Shown one piece after another: positions 48,894 to 58,627 of a DNA stretch of 64,000 nt. Source of the stretch: Roseomonas sp. HF4. Lineage in GTDB: Bacteria > Pseudomonadota > Alphaproteobacteria > Acetobacterales > Acetobacteraceae. The stretch's first letter is position 1; each line of letters opens with the position of its first letter. A model generated the notes under the pieces. It had not been told where the DNA came from and searched no databases. It was given only the letters and a program-made list of their open reading frames with translations. The DNA is taken from NCBI RefSeq assembly GCF_005222755.1, contig NZ_STGD01000011.1:147125-211124 (forward strand), given 5' to 3'. A program made the translations under genes and the position numbers.

Positions 48894-50092
48894 TGCCGGA
48901 GCGCCTCCTGCTCGACCTCGGCGCGCCGCCGCCGGTGCCGGAGGAAGGCATCGCGGCGGCCGAGGCCGTGCTGCGGTCGGGCTGGACGCACCGCTACGGG
49001 GAGACGCTGGGCGATGCGTCGGAGGCCGCGCTGCTCGAGGCCGAATTCGCGGCCCATCTCGGCACGCGCTACTGCGTGGCTGTGAATTCCTGCGGCAGCG
49101 CGATGTTCCTCGCGCTGCTCGGTGCCGGCGTCCGCCCCGGCGACCGGGTGCTGATGAACGCCTTCACCCTCGCCCCGGTGCCCGGCGCCGTGGCGCATGC
49201 GGGCGCCGAGCACGTGCTGATCGAGGTGACGCCCGACCTCGTGATCGACCTCGCGGACCTCGAGCGCAAGGCCGCGGCGAGCGGCGCGCGGCACCTGCTG
49301 CTGTCGCACATGCGCGGGCACATCTGCGACATGACGCGGCTGATGGCGCTGTGCGACCGCCTCGGCATCGCGGTGATCGAGGATTGCGCGCACACCATGG
49401 GCGCGTCCTGGGCCGGCCGGCCGACCGGCACCTTCGGCCGCGCGGGCTGCTTCAGCCTGCAGGCCTACAAGCACGTCAACGGCGGCGAGGGCGGGCTGAT
49501 CGCGACCGACGACGACGACATCGCGGCGCGCGCCATCCTCTATTCCGGCAGCTACATGCTCTATCGCCAGCACCGCGCGCGACCGCCGGAGGCCGCCTTC
49601 GCGCGCTGGAAGGACATGACGCCGAACTACTCGATGCGGATGTCGAACCTCGTCGCCGCCGTGGCGCGGCCGCAGGTGGCGCTGCTGGCGGAACGCGCGC
49701 GCATCTGGAACGACCGCCATGGCCGGCTCGTCGCGCTGCTCGGCGCGCTGCCCGGCATCCGACTGCCGCATCGCCCGCAGGAGGAAGCCTTCGTGCAGAG
49801 CTCCATCCAGTTCGCCGTCGCCGGGCTGGAGGGGCCAGCCTTCGCGCGCTTCCTCGCGGCCTGCCGCGCGCGCGGCGTCTACCTCAAGTGGTTCGGCGCG
49901 CGGGAGCCGGAGGGCTACACCAGCGTCTCGGGGCAATGGCGGTATCTCGCGGAGCCGCACACGCCGCCGGTGACGGAAGCGGTGCTGGAACGGCTCTGCG
50001 ACATGCGCATCCCGCTGGCGATGACGGAACAGGATTGCGCGACCGTCGCGCGGATCGTGGGCGAGGAACTGGCGGAGGCGCGCACGCCATGA
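48893..50092 (+). CDS. DegT/DnrJ/EryC1/StrS family PLP enzyme
   Basis: A 399-residue PLP-dependent aminotransferase-fold enzyme. The Schiff-base lysine is K193 (LQAYKHVNGGEGG), the ring-pairing Asp is D164 (VIEDCAHTMGA), and the GSA near residue 68-70 (NSCGSAMFL) binds phosphate. Family members usually transaminate keto-sugars in nucleotide-sugar or antibiotic synthesis, but here the gene lies inside a catabolic operon: TGATG overlap with the dehydrogenase, ATGA overlap with the next gene. It may remove or add an amino group on a C3-C6 substrate. Role unclear. Confidence 0.85.
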
Positions 50093-50859
50093 GCCGGCTT
50101 GCGCATCTTTTCTCGCTGGATGGCCGGGTCGCCCTCGTGACAGGCGCCAATTCGGGCATCGGCCTCGCCATCGCACGGGCGCTCGGGCTCGCGGGCGCAC
50201 GGCTCGTGCTCTGCGCGCGGCGGGAGGCCGAGCTGGGCGAAGCCGCCGGCGCGCTGCGCGCGGAGGGCATCGCGGCCGAGACGGCGCCCGCGGACCTGGC
50301 GCGGCCGGACGCGGCAACGCTGGTCGCGGCGCGGCTCGGCGAACTGGGCGTCTCGCCCGACATCCTGGTAAACGCGGCAGGCGTCAATCTCCGCCAGCCC
50401 TTCGCCGAGGTCACCGCCGAGGCATTCGACCTGCACATGGCGCTGCACCTGCGCGCGCCCTTCCTGCTGGTGCAGGCCCTGGCGCCCGCGATGGCCGCGC
50501 GGGGCCGGGGCCGCGTCATCAACATCGGCTCCCTGCAATCCTTCCGCGCCTTCCCCGACAGCGCGCCCTACGGCGCGGGCAAGGGCGGCGTGGTGCAGCT
50601 GACGCGTGCCGTGGCCGAGGCCTGGTCGCCGCGTGGCGTCACCTGCAACGCCATCGCGCCGGGCTTCTTCCCGACGCCGCTGACCGCCCCGGTCTTCGCC
50701 GATGCCGGGCGCGCCGCGCGGCTTGCCGCGCAGACCTGCATCGGCCGCAACGGCGCGCTGGAGGATCTCCACGGCGCCGCCGTCTTCCTCGCCTCCGATG
50801 CCTCCGCCTATGTCACCGGCCAGGTGCTGGCGGTGGATGGCGGCTTCCTGGCCAAATGA
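50089..50859 (+). CDS. SDR family oxidoreductase
   Basis: A 256-residue classical short-chain dehydrogenase: cofactor motif TGANSGIG at residues 18-25, NAAG near 95-98, catalytic Ser148, Tyr161 and Lys165 (YGAGK), and the PGFFPTPL loop. The C-terminus VTGQVLAVDGGFLAK is standard. The start overlaps the preceding stop by four bases. It probably oxidises a secondary hydroxyl in the operon's pathway, comparable to HpsO-type 2-dehydrogenases; the substrate is inference. Confidence 0.88.
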   Translation: MSRLAHLFSLDGRVALVTGANSGIGLAIARALGLAGARLVLCARREAELGEAAGALRAEGIAAETAPADLARPDAATLVAARLGELGVSPDILVNAAGVNLRQPFAEVTAEAFDLHMALHLRAPFLLVQALAPAMAARGRGRVINIGSLQSFRAFPDSAPYGAGKGGVVQLTRAVAEAWSPRGVTCNAIAPGFFPTPLTAPVFADAGRAARLAAQTCIGRNGALEDLHGAAVFLASDASAYVTGQVLAVDGGFLAK

Positions 50860-50869
50860 GGCACCACCG

Positions 50870-51859
50870 ATGAAAGCGCTCGTCCAGACCGCGCCGAACG
50901 CCCTGCTCTATCGCGACGAGCCGGACCCCGCACCGCATCCGGGGGAAGCGATCATCCGCGTCGAGGCGGTCGGCATCTGCGGCTCCGACATGCATGCGAT
51001 CCACGGGCATGACGCGCGCCGCCCGGTGCCGATCATCCTGGGGCACGAGGCGGCGGGGCGCGTGCTGACCGGTCCGCTCGCGGGCCGGCGCGTCGCGGTG
51101 AACCCGCTCGTCGTGCCGCCCGACTGCCCCTTCGCGCAGGAGGGCCGGCCGCATCTCTCGCCGCGGCGCGAGATCCTCTCGATGCCGCCGCGCCCCGGCG
51201 CCTTCGCCGAGCTGCTCCGCGCGCCCGAGGAGAACCTGGTCGAGATCCCGGAGGACATGCCCGCGGCGAAGGCTGCGCTGGCCGAGCCGGTCGCGGTCGC
51301 CTTCCACGCCGTCCATCACGGCGCGCGCCTGCTCGGCCGGCCGCTGCCCGCGGCGCGGTGCCTCGTGATCGGCGGCGGCGCCATCGGCCTCGCCTCGGCG
51401 CTCGTGCTGATCCAGGCGGGCGCGGGCGAGGTCTGGCTCGTGGAGCCGAACGCCGCGCGCCGCGAGACTGCCGCCCGCGCCGGCGTCACCCTGGCCCGCG
51501 CGCCGGAGGCGGGGCCCGAGGACGGGTCCTGCGACCTGGTGCTGGATGCCGTCGGCGCCGGCGCAACGCGTGCCGCGGCAAGCCGCCTGGCGCGGCCCGG
51601 CGGCGTCATCGTCCATGCCGGCCTGCTGCCCGGCGCCGACGGCCTCGATATCCGTCGGCTGACGCTGCAGGAGATCACCTTCACCGGCACCTACTGCTAC
51701 ACGCCGGCCGAGTTCCGCACCGTCGTCGGCCTGCTCGCGACCGGGCGGCTCGGCGCGCTGGACTGGCTGGAGGCACGGCCGCTGGCCGAAGGCGCCCGGG
51801 CGGTCGCCGACATCGACGCCGGCGCCGTCGCGGCGGCCAAGCTCGTCCTTATCCCCTAG
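50870..51859 (+). CDS. Zinc-type (MDR) alcohol dehydrogenase lacking the structural zinc site
   Basis: A 329-residue medium-chain dehydrogenase. Catalytic zinc ligands are Cys37 (GICGSD) and His59/Glu60 (LGHEAAG); the cofactor loop VIGGGAIGLASAL is near residue 165. The lobe that normally holds four structural-zinc cysteines (residues 80-103) has only C86, so that zinc is absent and the loop shortened. It starts 10 bases after the SDR stop. Together with the SDR and HpsN-like enzyme it gives three dehydrogenases in a row. Confidence 0.85.
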   Translation: MKALVQTAPNALLYRDEPDPAPHPGEAIIRVEAVGICGSDMHAIHGHDARRPVPIILGHEAAGRVLTGPLAGRRVAVNPLVVPPDCPFAQEGRPHLSPRREILSMPPRPGAFAELLRAPEENLVEIPEDMPAAKAALAEPVAVAFHAVHHGARLLGRPLPAARCLVIGGGAIGLASALVLIQAGAGEVWLVEPNAARRETAARAGVTLARAPEAGPEDGSCDLVLDAVGAGATRAAASRLARPGGVIVHAGLLPGADGLDIRRLTLQEITFTGTYCYTPAEFRTVVGLLATGRLGALDWLEARPLAEGARAVADIDAGAVAAAKLVLIP

Positions 51860-51876
51860 CGCGACAGGAACGCCAC

Positions 51877-53436
51877 ATGCGCAAGCCCAACGTGCTCCTC
51901 GTGATGGCCGATCAGCTGACGGCCGGCGTGCTGCCCGCCTACGGAAACAAGGTCGCGAAGACGCCGCACATCGACGCGCTCTGCGCGCGCGGCACGGTGT
52001 TCGGCAATGCCTACTGCAACTTCCCGATCTGCGCGCCGTCGCGCGCATCGATGCTGACGGGCCGGCGCGCGACCAGCATCGGCGCCTTCGACAACGGCGC
52101 GGACTTCCCGTCCTCCACGCCCACGCTGATGCATCACCTTCGGCTCGAGGGCTATCGCACCATCCTCGCGGGCAAGATGCACTTCGTCGGGCCCGACCAG
52201 CTGCACGGCTACGAGGAACGGCTGACGACGGACATCTACCCGTCGGACTTCACCTGGACGCCGGACTGGCATGCGCCCGGGCCGCCGGCCTCCGGCGCGC
52301 GCATGAGCCTGCTCGGCGTGGTGGAGGCCGGGCTCTGCGCGCGCAGCCTTCAGCTCGACTACGACGAGGAGGTCGCGCATGTCGCCGGGCGCAAGCTGTT
52401 CGACCTCGCGCGGGATACCGACAAGCGGCCGTTCTGCATGACCGTGTCCTTCACCCATCCGCACAACCCCTTCGTCACTACGCGCGACTACTGGGACCGC
52501 TACGACCCGGCGGAGATCGACATGCCGGCGGTGGGGCCCATCCCGTTCGAGGACCAGGACGGCCGCAGCCGCCGCCACTACCTGCTGACGCGGTCGGACG
52601 AGCACGACGTGACGCCCGACCGGCTGCGGAACGCCCGCCACGCGTACTACGCGATGACCAGCTACATCGACGACAAGCTTGGGCAGCTGATGGCCACGCT
52701 CGAGGCAGCCGGCCTCGCCGAGGACACGATCGTGATCTTCACCTCGGACCACGGCGAGATGCTCGGCGAGCGCGGCATGTGGTTCAAGATGTGCCTGTTC
52801 GAGGGCTCGGTGCGCGTGCCCATGGTCATCGCCGGACCCGGCTGGCCGCAGGGCGAGGCGAAGGCGGAGAACGTGTCGCTGCTCGACCTGGCGCCGACCA
52901 TCCTGGCGCAGGCCGCGCAGGCGCCGCGCGCCACCGCCTTCGAGGGGCGGGACCTGCTGCCGCTGGCCAAGGGCGAGGCGCCGGACTGGCCGGAGGACGT
53001 GCTGTGCGAATACACCGCCGAGGGCTGCGACGAACCCTGGTACATGCTGCGGCGCGGCGCGCGGAAGATGATCTGGAGCGAGGCACACGGCCCGCAGCTC
53101 TTCGACCTCGCCGCGGACCCGCACGAGGCCCGCAACCTGGCCGCGCTGCCCGAGCATGCGGCGGAGGTGGCGACGCTGGTCGCCGCGATCCGCGCCTATT
53201 GGGACGTCCCGGCGGTCAACGCAGCCGCATGCGCCAGCCAGAGGCGCCGCCACCTGTTGCGCACCGCGCTCGCGCAGGGCCAGCGGCCGCCCTGGGACTG
53301 GCAGCCGCCGAGTGACGCCGCGAAGCAGTACGTCCGCAGCGGCGACAGCCCGACGCTGACCAAGATCAGGTCCCGCCTTCCCTTCATGCCGCCCGTGCCG
53401 CTCGACCATCCCCGCCGCGAGGAGGACGAATCATGA
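51877..53436 (+). CDS. Choline-sulfatase-like type I sulfatase
   Basis: A 519-residue sulfatase. The formylglycine site is C52-A-P-S-R56 (FPICAPSR), metal ligands include D12-Q13 (MADQ) and the later TSDHGEML. The N-terminal half (GKMHFVGPDQLHGYEERLTTDIYP-like segment near 96-120), the EY.AEG glutamate near 383 and the C-terminal RRRHLL..PPWDWQP..AAKQYVR tail resemble BetC choline-sulfatases. There is no betA/betB beside it. It has no signal peptide, so it desulfates its substrate in the cytoplasm after import. It starts 17 bases after the dehydrogenase. Confidence 0.85.
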   Translation: MRKPNVLLVMADQLTAGVLPAYGNKVAKTPHIDALCARGTVFGNAYCNFPICAPSRASMLTGRRATSIGAFDNGADFPSSTPTLMHHLRLEGYRTILAGKMHFVGPDQLHGYEERLTTDIYPSDFTWTPDWHAPGPPASGARMSLLGVVEAGLCARSLQLDYDEEVAHVAGRKLFDLARDTDKRPFCMTVSFTHPHNPFVTTRDYWDRYDPAEIDMPAVGPIPFEDQDGRSRRHYLLTRSDEHDVTPDRLRNARHAYYAMTSYIDDKLGQLMATLEAAGLAEDTIVIFTSDHGEMLGERGMWFKMCLFEGSVRVPMVIAGPGWPQGEAKAENVSLLDLAPTILAQAAQAPRATAFEGRDLLPLAKGEAPDWPEDVLCEYTAEGCDEPWYMLRRGARKMIWSEAHGPQLFDLAADPHEARNLAALPEHAAEVATLVAAIRAYWDVPAVNAAACASQRRRHLLRTALAQGQRPPWDWQPPSDAAKQYVRSGDSPTLTKIRSRLPFMPPVPLDHPRREEDES

Positions 53437-54392
53437 CCATGCAACGCCGCGCGCTGCTGTTCGCCGCCACCGCCGTCGCCGCCCCCATGGCCGCGCGGGC
53501 GCAGGGCTTCCCGAACCGCCCGGTGCGGATGGTCATTCCCTTCCCGCCGGGCGGCGTGGTGGACACCGTCGCGCGCATGATCACGACCCCGCTGTCGGAG
53601 GCGCTCGGCCAGCCGATCGTGGTCGAGACCCGGCCCGGGGCGGGCGCCACGATCGGCACCGCCGCGGTCGTGAACGCGACGCCGGACGGCCACACGATCC
53701 TTTTCACCTCGGCCGCCATCGCCTCGGCGCCCGCCACGGTGGCGAACCTGAGCTACGATGCCATGCGGGACCTCGCGCCGCTCAGCCTGCTCGGCGACGT
53801 GCCCCTGGTGCTGACCGCCTCGCCGCAGCTGGCGGCGGACAGCATGGCGGGGCTGCTCGCGGCGGCGCGCAGCCGGCCCGGCGCCATCACCTTCGCGACG
53901 CCGGGCAACGGCACGCCCATCCACCTCGCCATGGAACTGCTCAAGCGCGAGGCGCGCATCGACCTGGTGCATGTGCCCTACCGGGGCTCGCCGATCCCGG
54001 ACGTCCTGGCGGGCCGCGTGGACCTGCACATGGACAGCGCGCCGGGCGCGGTGGCGCGCGGGCGCCAGGGCCAGGTGAAGCTGCTCGGCATCGCGACGCC
54101 GGCGCGCATCGCCGCGCTTCCCGACCTTCCCGCCATCGCGGAGACGGTGCCCGGCTACAACGCGACCACCTGGTTCGCCTTCTTTGCGCCGGCACGGGTG
54201 CCGGCCGCGAACCTGGCTCGGCTGAGCGAGGCGCTGATTGCGGTGACCTCGCGCCCCGCGCTGCGGGCTGCGCTCGCGGATCAGGGCGTGGAGGTGCAGG
54301 CCGCCGGGCCCGAGGTTCTGGGCCGGCTGCTGCGATCCGACACCGAGCGGATGGGCGCGATCGCCCGTTCCGTCGGCGCGCGACTGGACTGA
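53433..54392 (+). CDS. Bug family receptor of the organosulfur cluster
   Basis: A 319-residue periplasmic binding protein of the Bug/TctC type with a signal peptide (RRALLFAATAVAAPMAARAQ). Family marks are FPNRPVRMVIPFPPGGVVDTVARM near residues 26-48, ETRPGAGATIGTAAV near 64-78 and VHVPYRGSPIPDVLAGRVDL near 176-195. ATGA overlaps the sulfatase stop. It probably binds the operon's carboxylate or sulfonate substrate. No TctAB permease genes are present. It is the last gene of the operon. Confidence 0.9.
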   Translation: MTMQRRALLFAATAVAAPMAARAQGFPNRPVRMVIPFPPGGVVDTVARMITTPLSEALGQPIVVETRPGAGATIGTAAVVNATPDGHTILFTSAAIASAPATVANLSYDAMRDLAPLSLLGDVPLVLTASPQLAADSMAGLLAAARSRPGAITFATPGNGTPIHLAMELLKREARIDLVHVPYRGSPIPDVLAGRVDLHMDSAPGAVARGRQGQVKLLGIATPARIAALPDLPAIAETVPGYNATTWFAFFAPARVPAANLARLSEALIAVTSRPALRAALADQGVEVQAAGPEVLGRLLRSDTERMGAIARSVGARLD

Positions 54393-54810
54393 CCGCGCCT
54401 GCCGGAGGCGCACTCCGGGAAGGGGGGTCGCGCCTCGCGGGACAGAGCACGTGCCGCGTTGGAGCCGCGCCCGGGCCGGAGGCGCGGCGGCGCCATGTCG
54501 CCGTGACGGGCATCCGTTCCGCCATCCGCCCGCGCCACGCCGGCGCGAGCCCGGCCACCGCGCCGACCGGCAGGCGCAAGGGGCCGCCGCCATGCGCGCC
54601 GGCGGCGTCGACCAGGGTGCCGAGCGGGGCGCCCAGGCGCCGACCGGACACCCCGCGGCGCTGCGGCCGTGGTATCGAATGCCGCCATGACGCGACGAGC
54701 CATGGCGCCCGCCCGGGGCGCCGCACCCAAGCGGAGGACCGGCACCGGCCCGGTCGGAGGGTTTCGCGCTGCCATTCGCGGGATCGGGGGCGCCCCGGCG
54801 CGACACCTCC
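54393..54810. other. Intergenic gap without a recognisable gene
   Basis: 418 bases between the Bug receptor gene and putA. GCGCCT (54395-54400) and AGGCGC (54406-54411) form a small hairpin right after the receptor stop and could terminate the operon, though no T-run follows. No divergent Lrp-type regulator for putA is encoded here, and nothing else was recognised. Confidence 0.5.
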
Positions 54811-57800
54811 TTGGCTGACCCCGGCCCCGCCGACCCGCCCTTCCGCGCCTTCGCGGAGGATGTCCGCGCAGAGGCGCCGCTGCGCGCGCGCATCACCGCC
54901 GCCTGCCGCCGCGCGGAGGAGGCCTGCCTTCCGCCGCTGATCGCCGCCGCTGCCCTGCCCGTAGCACAGGCCGCCGCCGCCGAGGCCACGGCGCGGCGCC
55001 TCGTCGGCGCGCTGCGCGCCAAGGGCAGCCGCGGCGGCGTCGAGGGGCTGATCCAGGAATTCGCGCTGTCGAGCCAGGAAGGCGTCGCGCTCATGTGCCT
55101 GGCCGAGGCGCTGCTCCGCATCCCGGACACCGCCACGCGCGACGCGCTGATCCGCGACAAGCTCGCCGACGGGGACTGGCGCTCGCATATCGGCCACAGC
55201 CCCTCGATCTTCGTCAATGCCGCGACCTGGGGGCTGATGGTCACCGGGCGGCTGGCTTCGACCGGCACCGAGCCGGGCCTCGGCGCGGCACTGACACGGC
55301 TGATCGCGCGCGGCGGCGAGCCCATCATCCGCAAGGGCGTCGACCTCGCCATGCGCATGATGGGGGAACAGTTCGTCGCCGGCGAGACGATCGCCCAGGC
55401 GCTGGCCAACAGCCGCCGCCCGGAGGCGCGCGGCTTCCGCCATTCCTACGACATGCTGGGCGAGGCAGCGCTGACCGCGGCCGACGCCGCCCGCTACCTC
55501 GCGGCCTATGAGGATGCGATCGAGGCCATCGGTCGAGCCTCGGACGGGCGCGGCATCCACGACGGCCCCGGCATCTCGATCAAGCTATCCGCGCTGCATC
55601 CGCGGTATACGCGCGCCCAGCGCGCGCGTGTCATGGCCGAGTTGCTGCCGCGGCTGCTCGCCCTCGCGGCCAGGGCACGGCGGCACGACATCGGGCTGAA
55701 CATAGACGCGGAGGAGGCCGACCGGCTCGACCTCTCCCTCGACCTGCTGGAGGCGCTCTGCGTCGCGCCGGAGCTGCGCGGCTGGGACGGCATCGGCTTC
55801 GTCGTGCAGGCCTACCAGAAGCGGGCGCCCTTCGTGCTCGACTGGCTGATCGACCTGGCGCGCCGCAGCGGCCATCGTCTGATGGTCCGCCTGGTGAAGG
55901 GCGCCTACTGGGACAGCGAGATCAAGCGCGCGCAGGTGGACGGGCTGGAGGACTTCCCCGTCTTCACGCGCAAGGTCCACACGGATGTCTCCTACCTCGC
56001 CTGCGCGCGGAAGCTCCTGGCGGCGCCGGATGCGGCCTTCCCGCAGTTCGCGACGCACAACGCGCAGACGCTGGCGGCGATCCACGCCATGGCGGGCAGC
56101 GACTTCCACCCCGGACAGTACGAGTTCCAGTGCCTGCACGGCATGGGCGAGCCGCTGTACGAGGAGGTCGTCGGCCGCGGCGGGCTGGACCGCCCCTGCC
56201 GCATCTACGCGCCCGTCGGTACGCATGAGACGCTGCTCGCCTACCTGGTGCGGCGGCTGCTCGAGAACGGCGCGAACACCTCCTTCGTCAACCGTATCCA
56301 CGACCCGGCGGTGCCGGTCGACCTGCTTGTCGCCGACCCGGTGGCGGAGGCGCGCGCCATCCTGCCGCCCGGCGCGCCACATCCGCGCATCCGCGCCCCG
56401 CGCGACCTGTTCGCCCCCGAACGCGCGAATTCCGCCGGGCTCGACCTCACGAGCGAGCGCACGCTCGCGGTTATTGCCGAGGCCGCCCTGCTGGGCGCCG
56501 CCACGCCCGTCGCTGCCGAACCGCTGATCGCCGAGGGGCCGGTTGCAGGAACGCCGCGCGAGATCCGCAACCCGGCCGACCGCGATGACCTCGTCGGCAC
56601 GGTGCGGGATGCGACGCCGGAGGCCGTCGCCGCCGCGCTGCGCCACGCGGCGGCGGCAGCGCCGGCCTGGGCCGCGATGCCCCCGGCGGCGCGCGCCGCC
56701 TGCCTCGATGCCGCGGCCGGGCTGATGGAGGCGCGCATGCCCGCGCTGCTCGGCCTCATCGTGCGGGAAGCCGGGAAGTCCTTCCCCAACGCCGTGGCCG
56801 AGGTGCGGGAGGCGGTGGATTTCCTGCGCTACTACGCCGCGCAGGTCAGGCGCGGGTTCGACAACGCGACGCATCGCCCGCTCGGCGTCGTCGCCTGCAT
56901 ATCGCCCTGGAACTTCCCGCTCGCGATCTTCACGGGGCAGGTCGCGGCGGCGCTCGCCGCCGGCAACGCCGTGCTGGCCAAGCCGGCCGAGGAGACGCCG
57001 CTGGTCGCGGACCTCGCCGTGCGGGTGCTACACGAGGCCGGCGTGCCGCGCGGCGCGCTGCAATGCCTACCGGGCGACGGCGCGGTCGGCGCCGCGCTGG
57101 TCGGCGACGCGCGCATCCATGGCGTGATGTTCACCGGTTCGACCGAGGTCGCGCGGCTGATCGCGCGCAGCCTCGCGGGGCGCCTCGGCCCCGATGGGCT
57201 GCCCGTGCCGCTGGTGGCCGAGACCGGCGGGCAGAACGCGCTGGTGGCGGACAGCTCCGCCCTGCCCGAACAGGTGGTGGCGGACGTGCTGGCCTCCGCC
57301 TTCGACAGCGCCGGGCAGCGCTGCTCGGCGCTGCGCGTCCTGTGCCTGCAGCGCGACATCGCCGACCGCGTGCTCACGATGCTCAGGGGCGCAATGGCGG
57401 AACTCGCCACCGGCAGGCCGGACCGGCTCTCGACCGATATCGGGCCGGTGATCACGGCCGAGGCGCGCGACGGCATCCTCGCGCATGTCGACGCGATGCG
57501 CGCACGCGGCCGACCGGTCCATGCGCTGCCGCTGCCCGCGGACTGCGCCAGGGGAACCTTCGTGGCGCCGACACTGATCGAAATCGAGCGCATGGGCGAT
57601 CTCGGGCGCGAGGTGTTCGGCCCCGTGCTGCACGTGCTGCGCTTCGACCGCGACGGGCTCGACGCGCTGCTCGGCGACATCGCCGCCACCGGCTATGCGC
57701 TGACCTTCGGCGTGCATTCGCGGATCGACGAGACCATCGCGCATGTCACGGCCCGCGCCGCCGCGGGCAATCTCTACGTCAACCGCAGCCTGATCGGCGC

Positions 57801-58473
57801 TGTCGTCGGCGTGCAGCCCTTCGGCGGGCATGGCCTGTCGGGCACGGGGCCCAAGGCGGGCGGGCCGCTCTACCTGCGCCGCCTGCTCGCCCACGCGCCG
57901 GCGGAGCCGCCGCTGCCGCCGGCGCCCGCCCCGATGGCAGCCGCGCTCGCCTGGCGGGACTGGCTCGCGGCCGGTGGCCATGTGGCGGCGGCCGGCCGCT
58001 GCGCGGAACAGGCGCGCCGCGCGCGCGTCGGGCTCGGCCTCGACCTGCCGGGGCCGGTGGGCGAGGCCAACCACTACCTGCTCGAACCGCGCGGCGCGCT
58101 GTTCTGCGTCCCGGAGACGGCGCCCGGGCTTTTCGCGCAGGTCGGTGCCGCGCTGGCCACGGGCAATGCCGCGCTGGTCGCGGCCACGGCCGCGCTGCGC
58201 CCCCTTCTGGCGGGGCTGCCGGCCGCGCTGGCCGGACGCGTGCGCCTGGTGGAGCCGTCGCAGGCGGCGCCATGCGCGGCCGTGCTGGCGGAGGCGACGG
58301 GCGATGCGCTGCAACGCCTCTGCCGCGACATCGCGGCCCTCGACGGGCCGGTCCGGCCGGTCTTCGCGGCGCGCGACGGCGACTACCCGCTCGAGTTCCT
58401 GCTCGCCGAGCGCAGCATCAGCACCAACACGGCCGCGGTCGGCGGCAACGCCAGCCTGATGGGCATCGGGTGA
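54811..58473 (+). CDS. putA: Bifunctional proline dehydrogenase / L-glutamate gamma-semialdehyde dehydrogenase
   Basis: A 1220-residue enzyme that oxidises proline to glutamate. The FAD proline dehydrogenase barrel lies at about residues 170-450 (RLVKGAYWDSEIK, QFATHNAQT), and the NAD aldehyde dehydrogenase domain at about 520-1000, with catalytic Cys838 (SAGQRCSALR) and the ETGGQNA glutamate near 804. A C-terminal domain with ISTNTAAVGGNASLM follows, as in long PutAs. It begins at TTG 54811; no ribbon-helix-helix DNA-binding domain precedes it, so this PutA should not autoregulate. Confidence 0.92.
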   Translation: MADPGPADPPFRAFAEDVRAEAPLRARITAACRRAEEACLPPLIAAAALPVAQAAAAEATARRLVGALRAKGSRGGVEGLIQEFALSSQEGVALMCLAEALLRIPDTATRDALIRDKLADGDWRSHIGHSPSIFVNAATWGLMVTGRLASTGTEPGLGAALTRLIARGGEPIIRKGVDLAMRMMGEQFVAGETIAQALANSRRPEARGFRHSYDMLGEAALTAADAARYLAAYEDAIEAIGRASDGRGIHDGPGISIKLSALHPRYTRAQRARVMAELLPRLLALAARARRHDIGLNIDAEEADRLDLSLDLLEALCVAPELRGWDGIGFVVQAYQKRAPFVLDWLIDLARRSGHRLMVRLVKGAYWDSEIKRAQVDGLEDFPVFTRKVHTDVSYLACARKLLAAPDAAFPQFATHNAQTLAAIHAMAGSDFHPGQYEFQCLHGMGEPLYEEVVGRGGLDRPCRIYAPVGTHETLLAYLVRRLLENGANTSFVNRIHDPAVPVDLLVADPVAEARAILPPGAPHPRIRAPRDLFAPERANSAGLDLTSERTLAVIAEAALLGAATPVAAEPLIAEGPVAGTPREIRNPADRDDLVGTVRDATPEAVAAALRHAAAAAPAWAAMPPAARAACLDAAAGLMEARMPALLGLIVREAGKSFPNAVAEVREAVDFLRYYAAQVRRGFDNATHRPLGVVACISPWNFPLAIFTGQVAAALAAGNAVLAKPAEETPLVADLAVRVLHEAGVPRGALQCLPGDGAVGAALVGDARIHGVMFTGSTEVARLIARSLAGRLGPDGLPVPLVAETGGQNALVADSSALPEQVVADVLASAFDSAGQRCSALRVLCLQRDIADRVLTMLRGAMAELATGRPDRLSTDIGPVITAEARDGILAHVDAMRARGRPVHALPLPADCARGTFVAPTLIEIERMGDLGREVFGPVLHVLRFDRDGLDALLGDIAATGYALTFGVHSRIDETIAHVTARAAAGNLYVNRSLIGAVVGVQPFGGHGLSGTGPKAGGPLYLRRLLAHAPAEPPLPPAPAPMAAALAWRDWLAAGGHVAAAGRCAEQARRARVGLGLDLPGPVGEANHYLLEPRGALFCVPETAPGLFAQVGAALATGNAALVAATAALRPLLAGLPAALAGRVRLVEPSQAAPCAAVLAEATGDALQRLCRDIAALDGPVRPVFAARDGDYPLEFLLAERSISTNTAAVGGNASLMGIG

Positions 58474-58581
58474 TCGCGACGCCCGCGGACCGGCGCTCGC
58501 CTGGAGCAGCGCGCGATAGGATGGAACAGCCGCGCGGTTCCGCCGATCGGGCACAAGCTCGTCTGGAACATATGTTTTCCG

Positions 58582-58627
58582 GAGCAAGAAATCCGATCAG
58601 ATGATTCCATCTGATCGGATATTGCTC
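58582..58627. repeat. Long imperfect palindrome between putA and the Kelch gene
   Basis: ATCCGATCAGATG (58591-58603) and CATCTGATCGGAT (58608-58620) form a perfect 13-bp stem around ATTC. The outer arms GAGCAA (58582-58587) and TTGCTC (58622-58627) extend it. It sits between convergent genes and touches the Kelch stop codon. It resembles the abundant intergenic palindromes of alphaproteobacteria and may terminate both genes. Confidence 0.6.
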
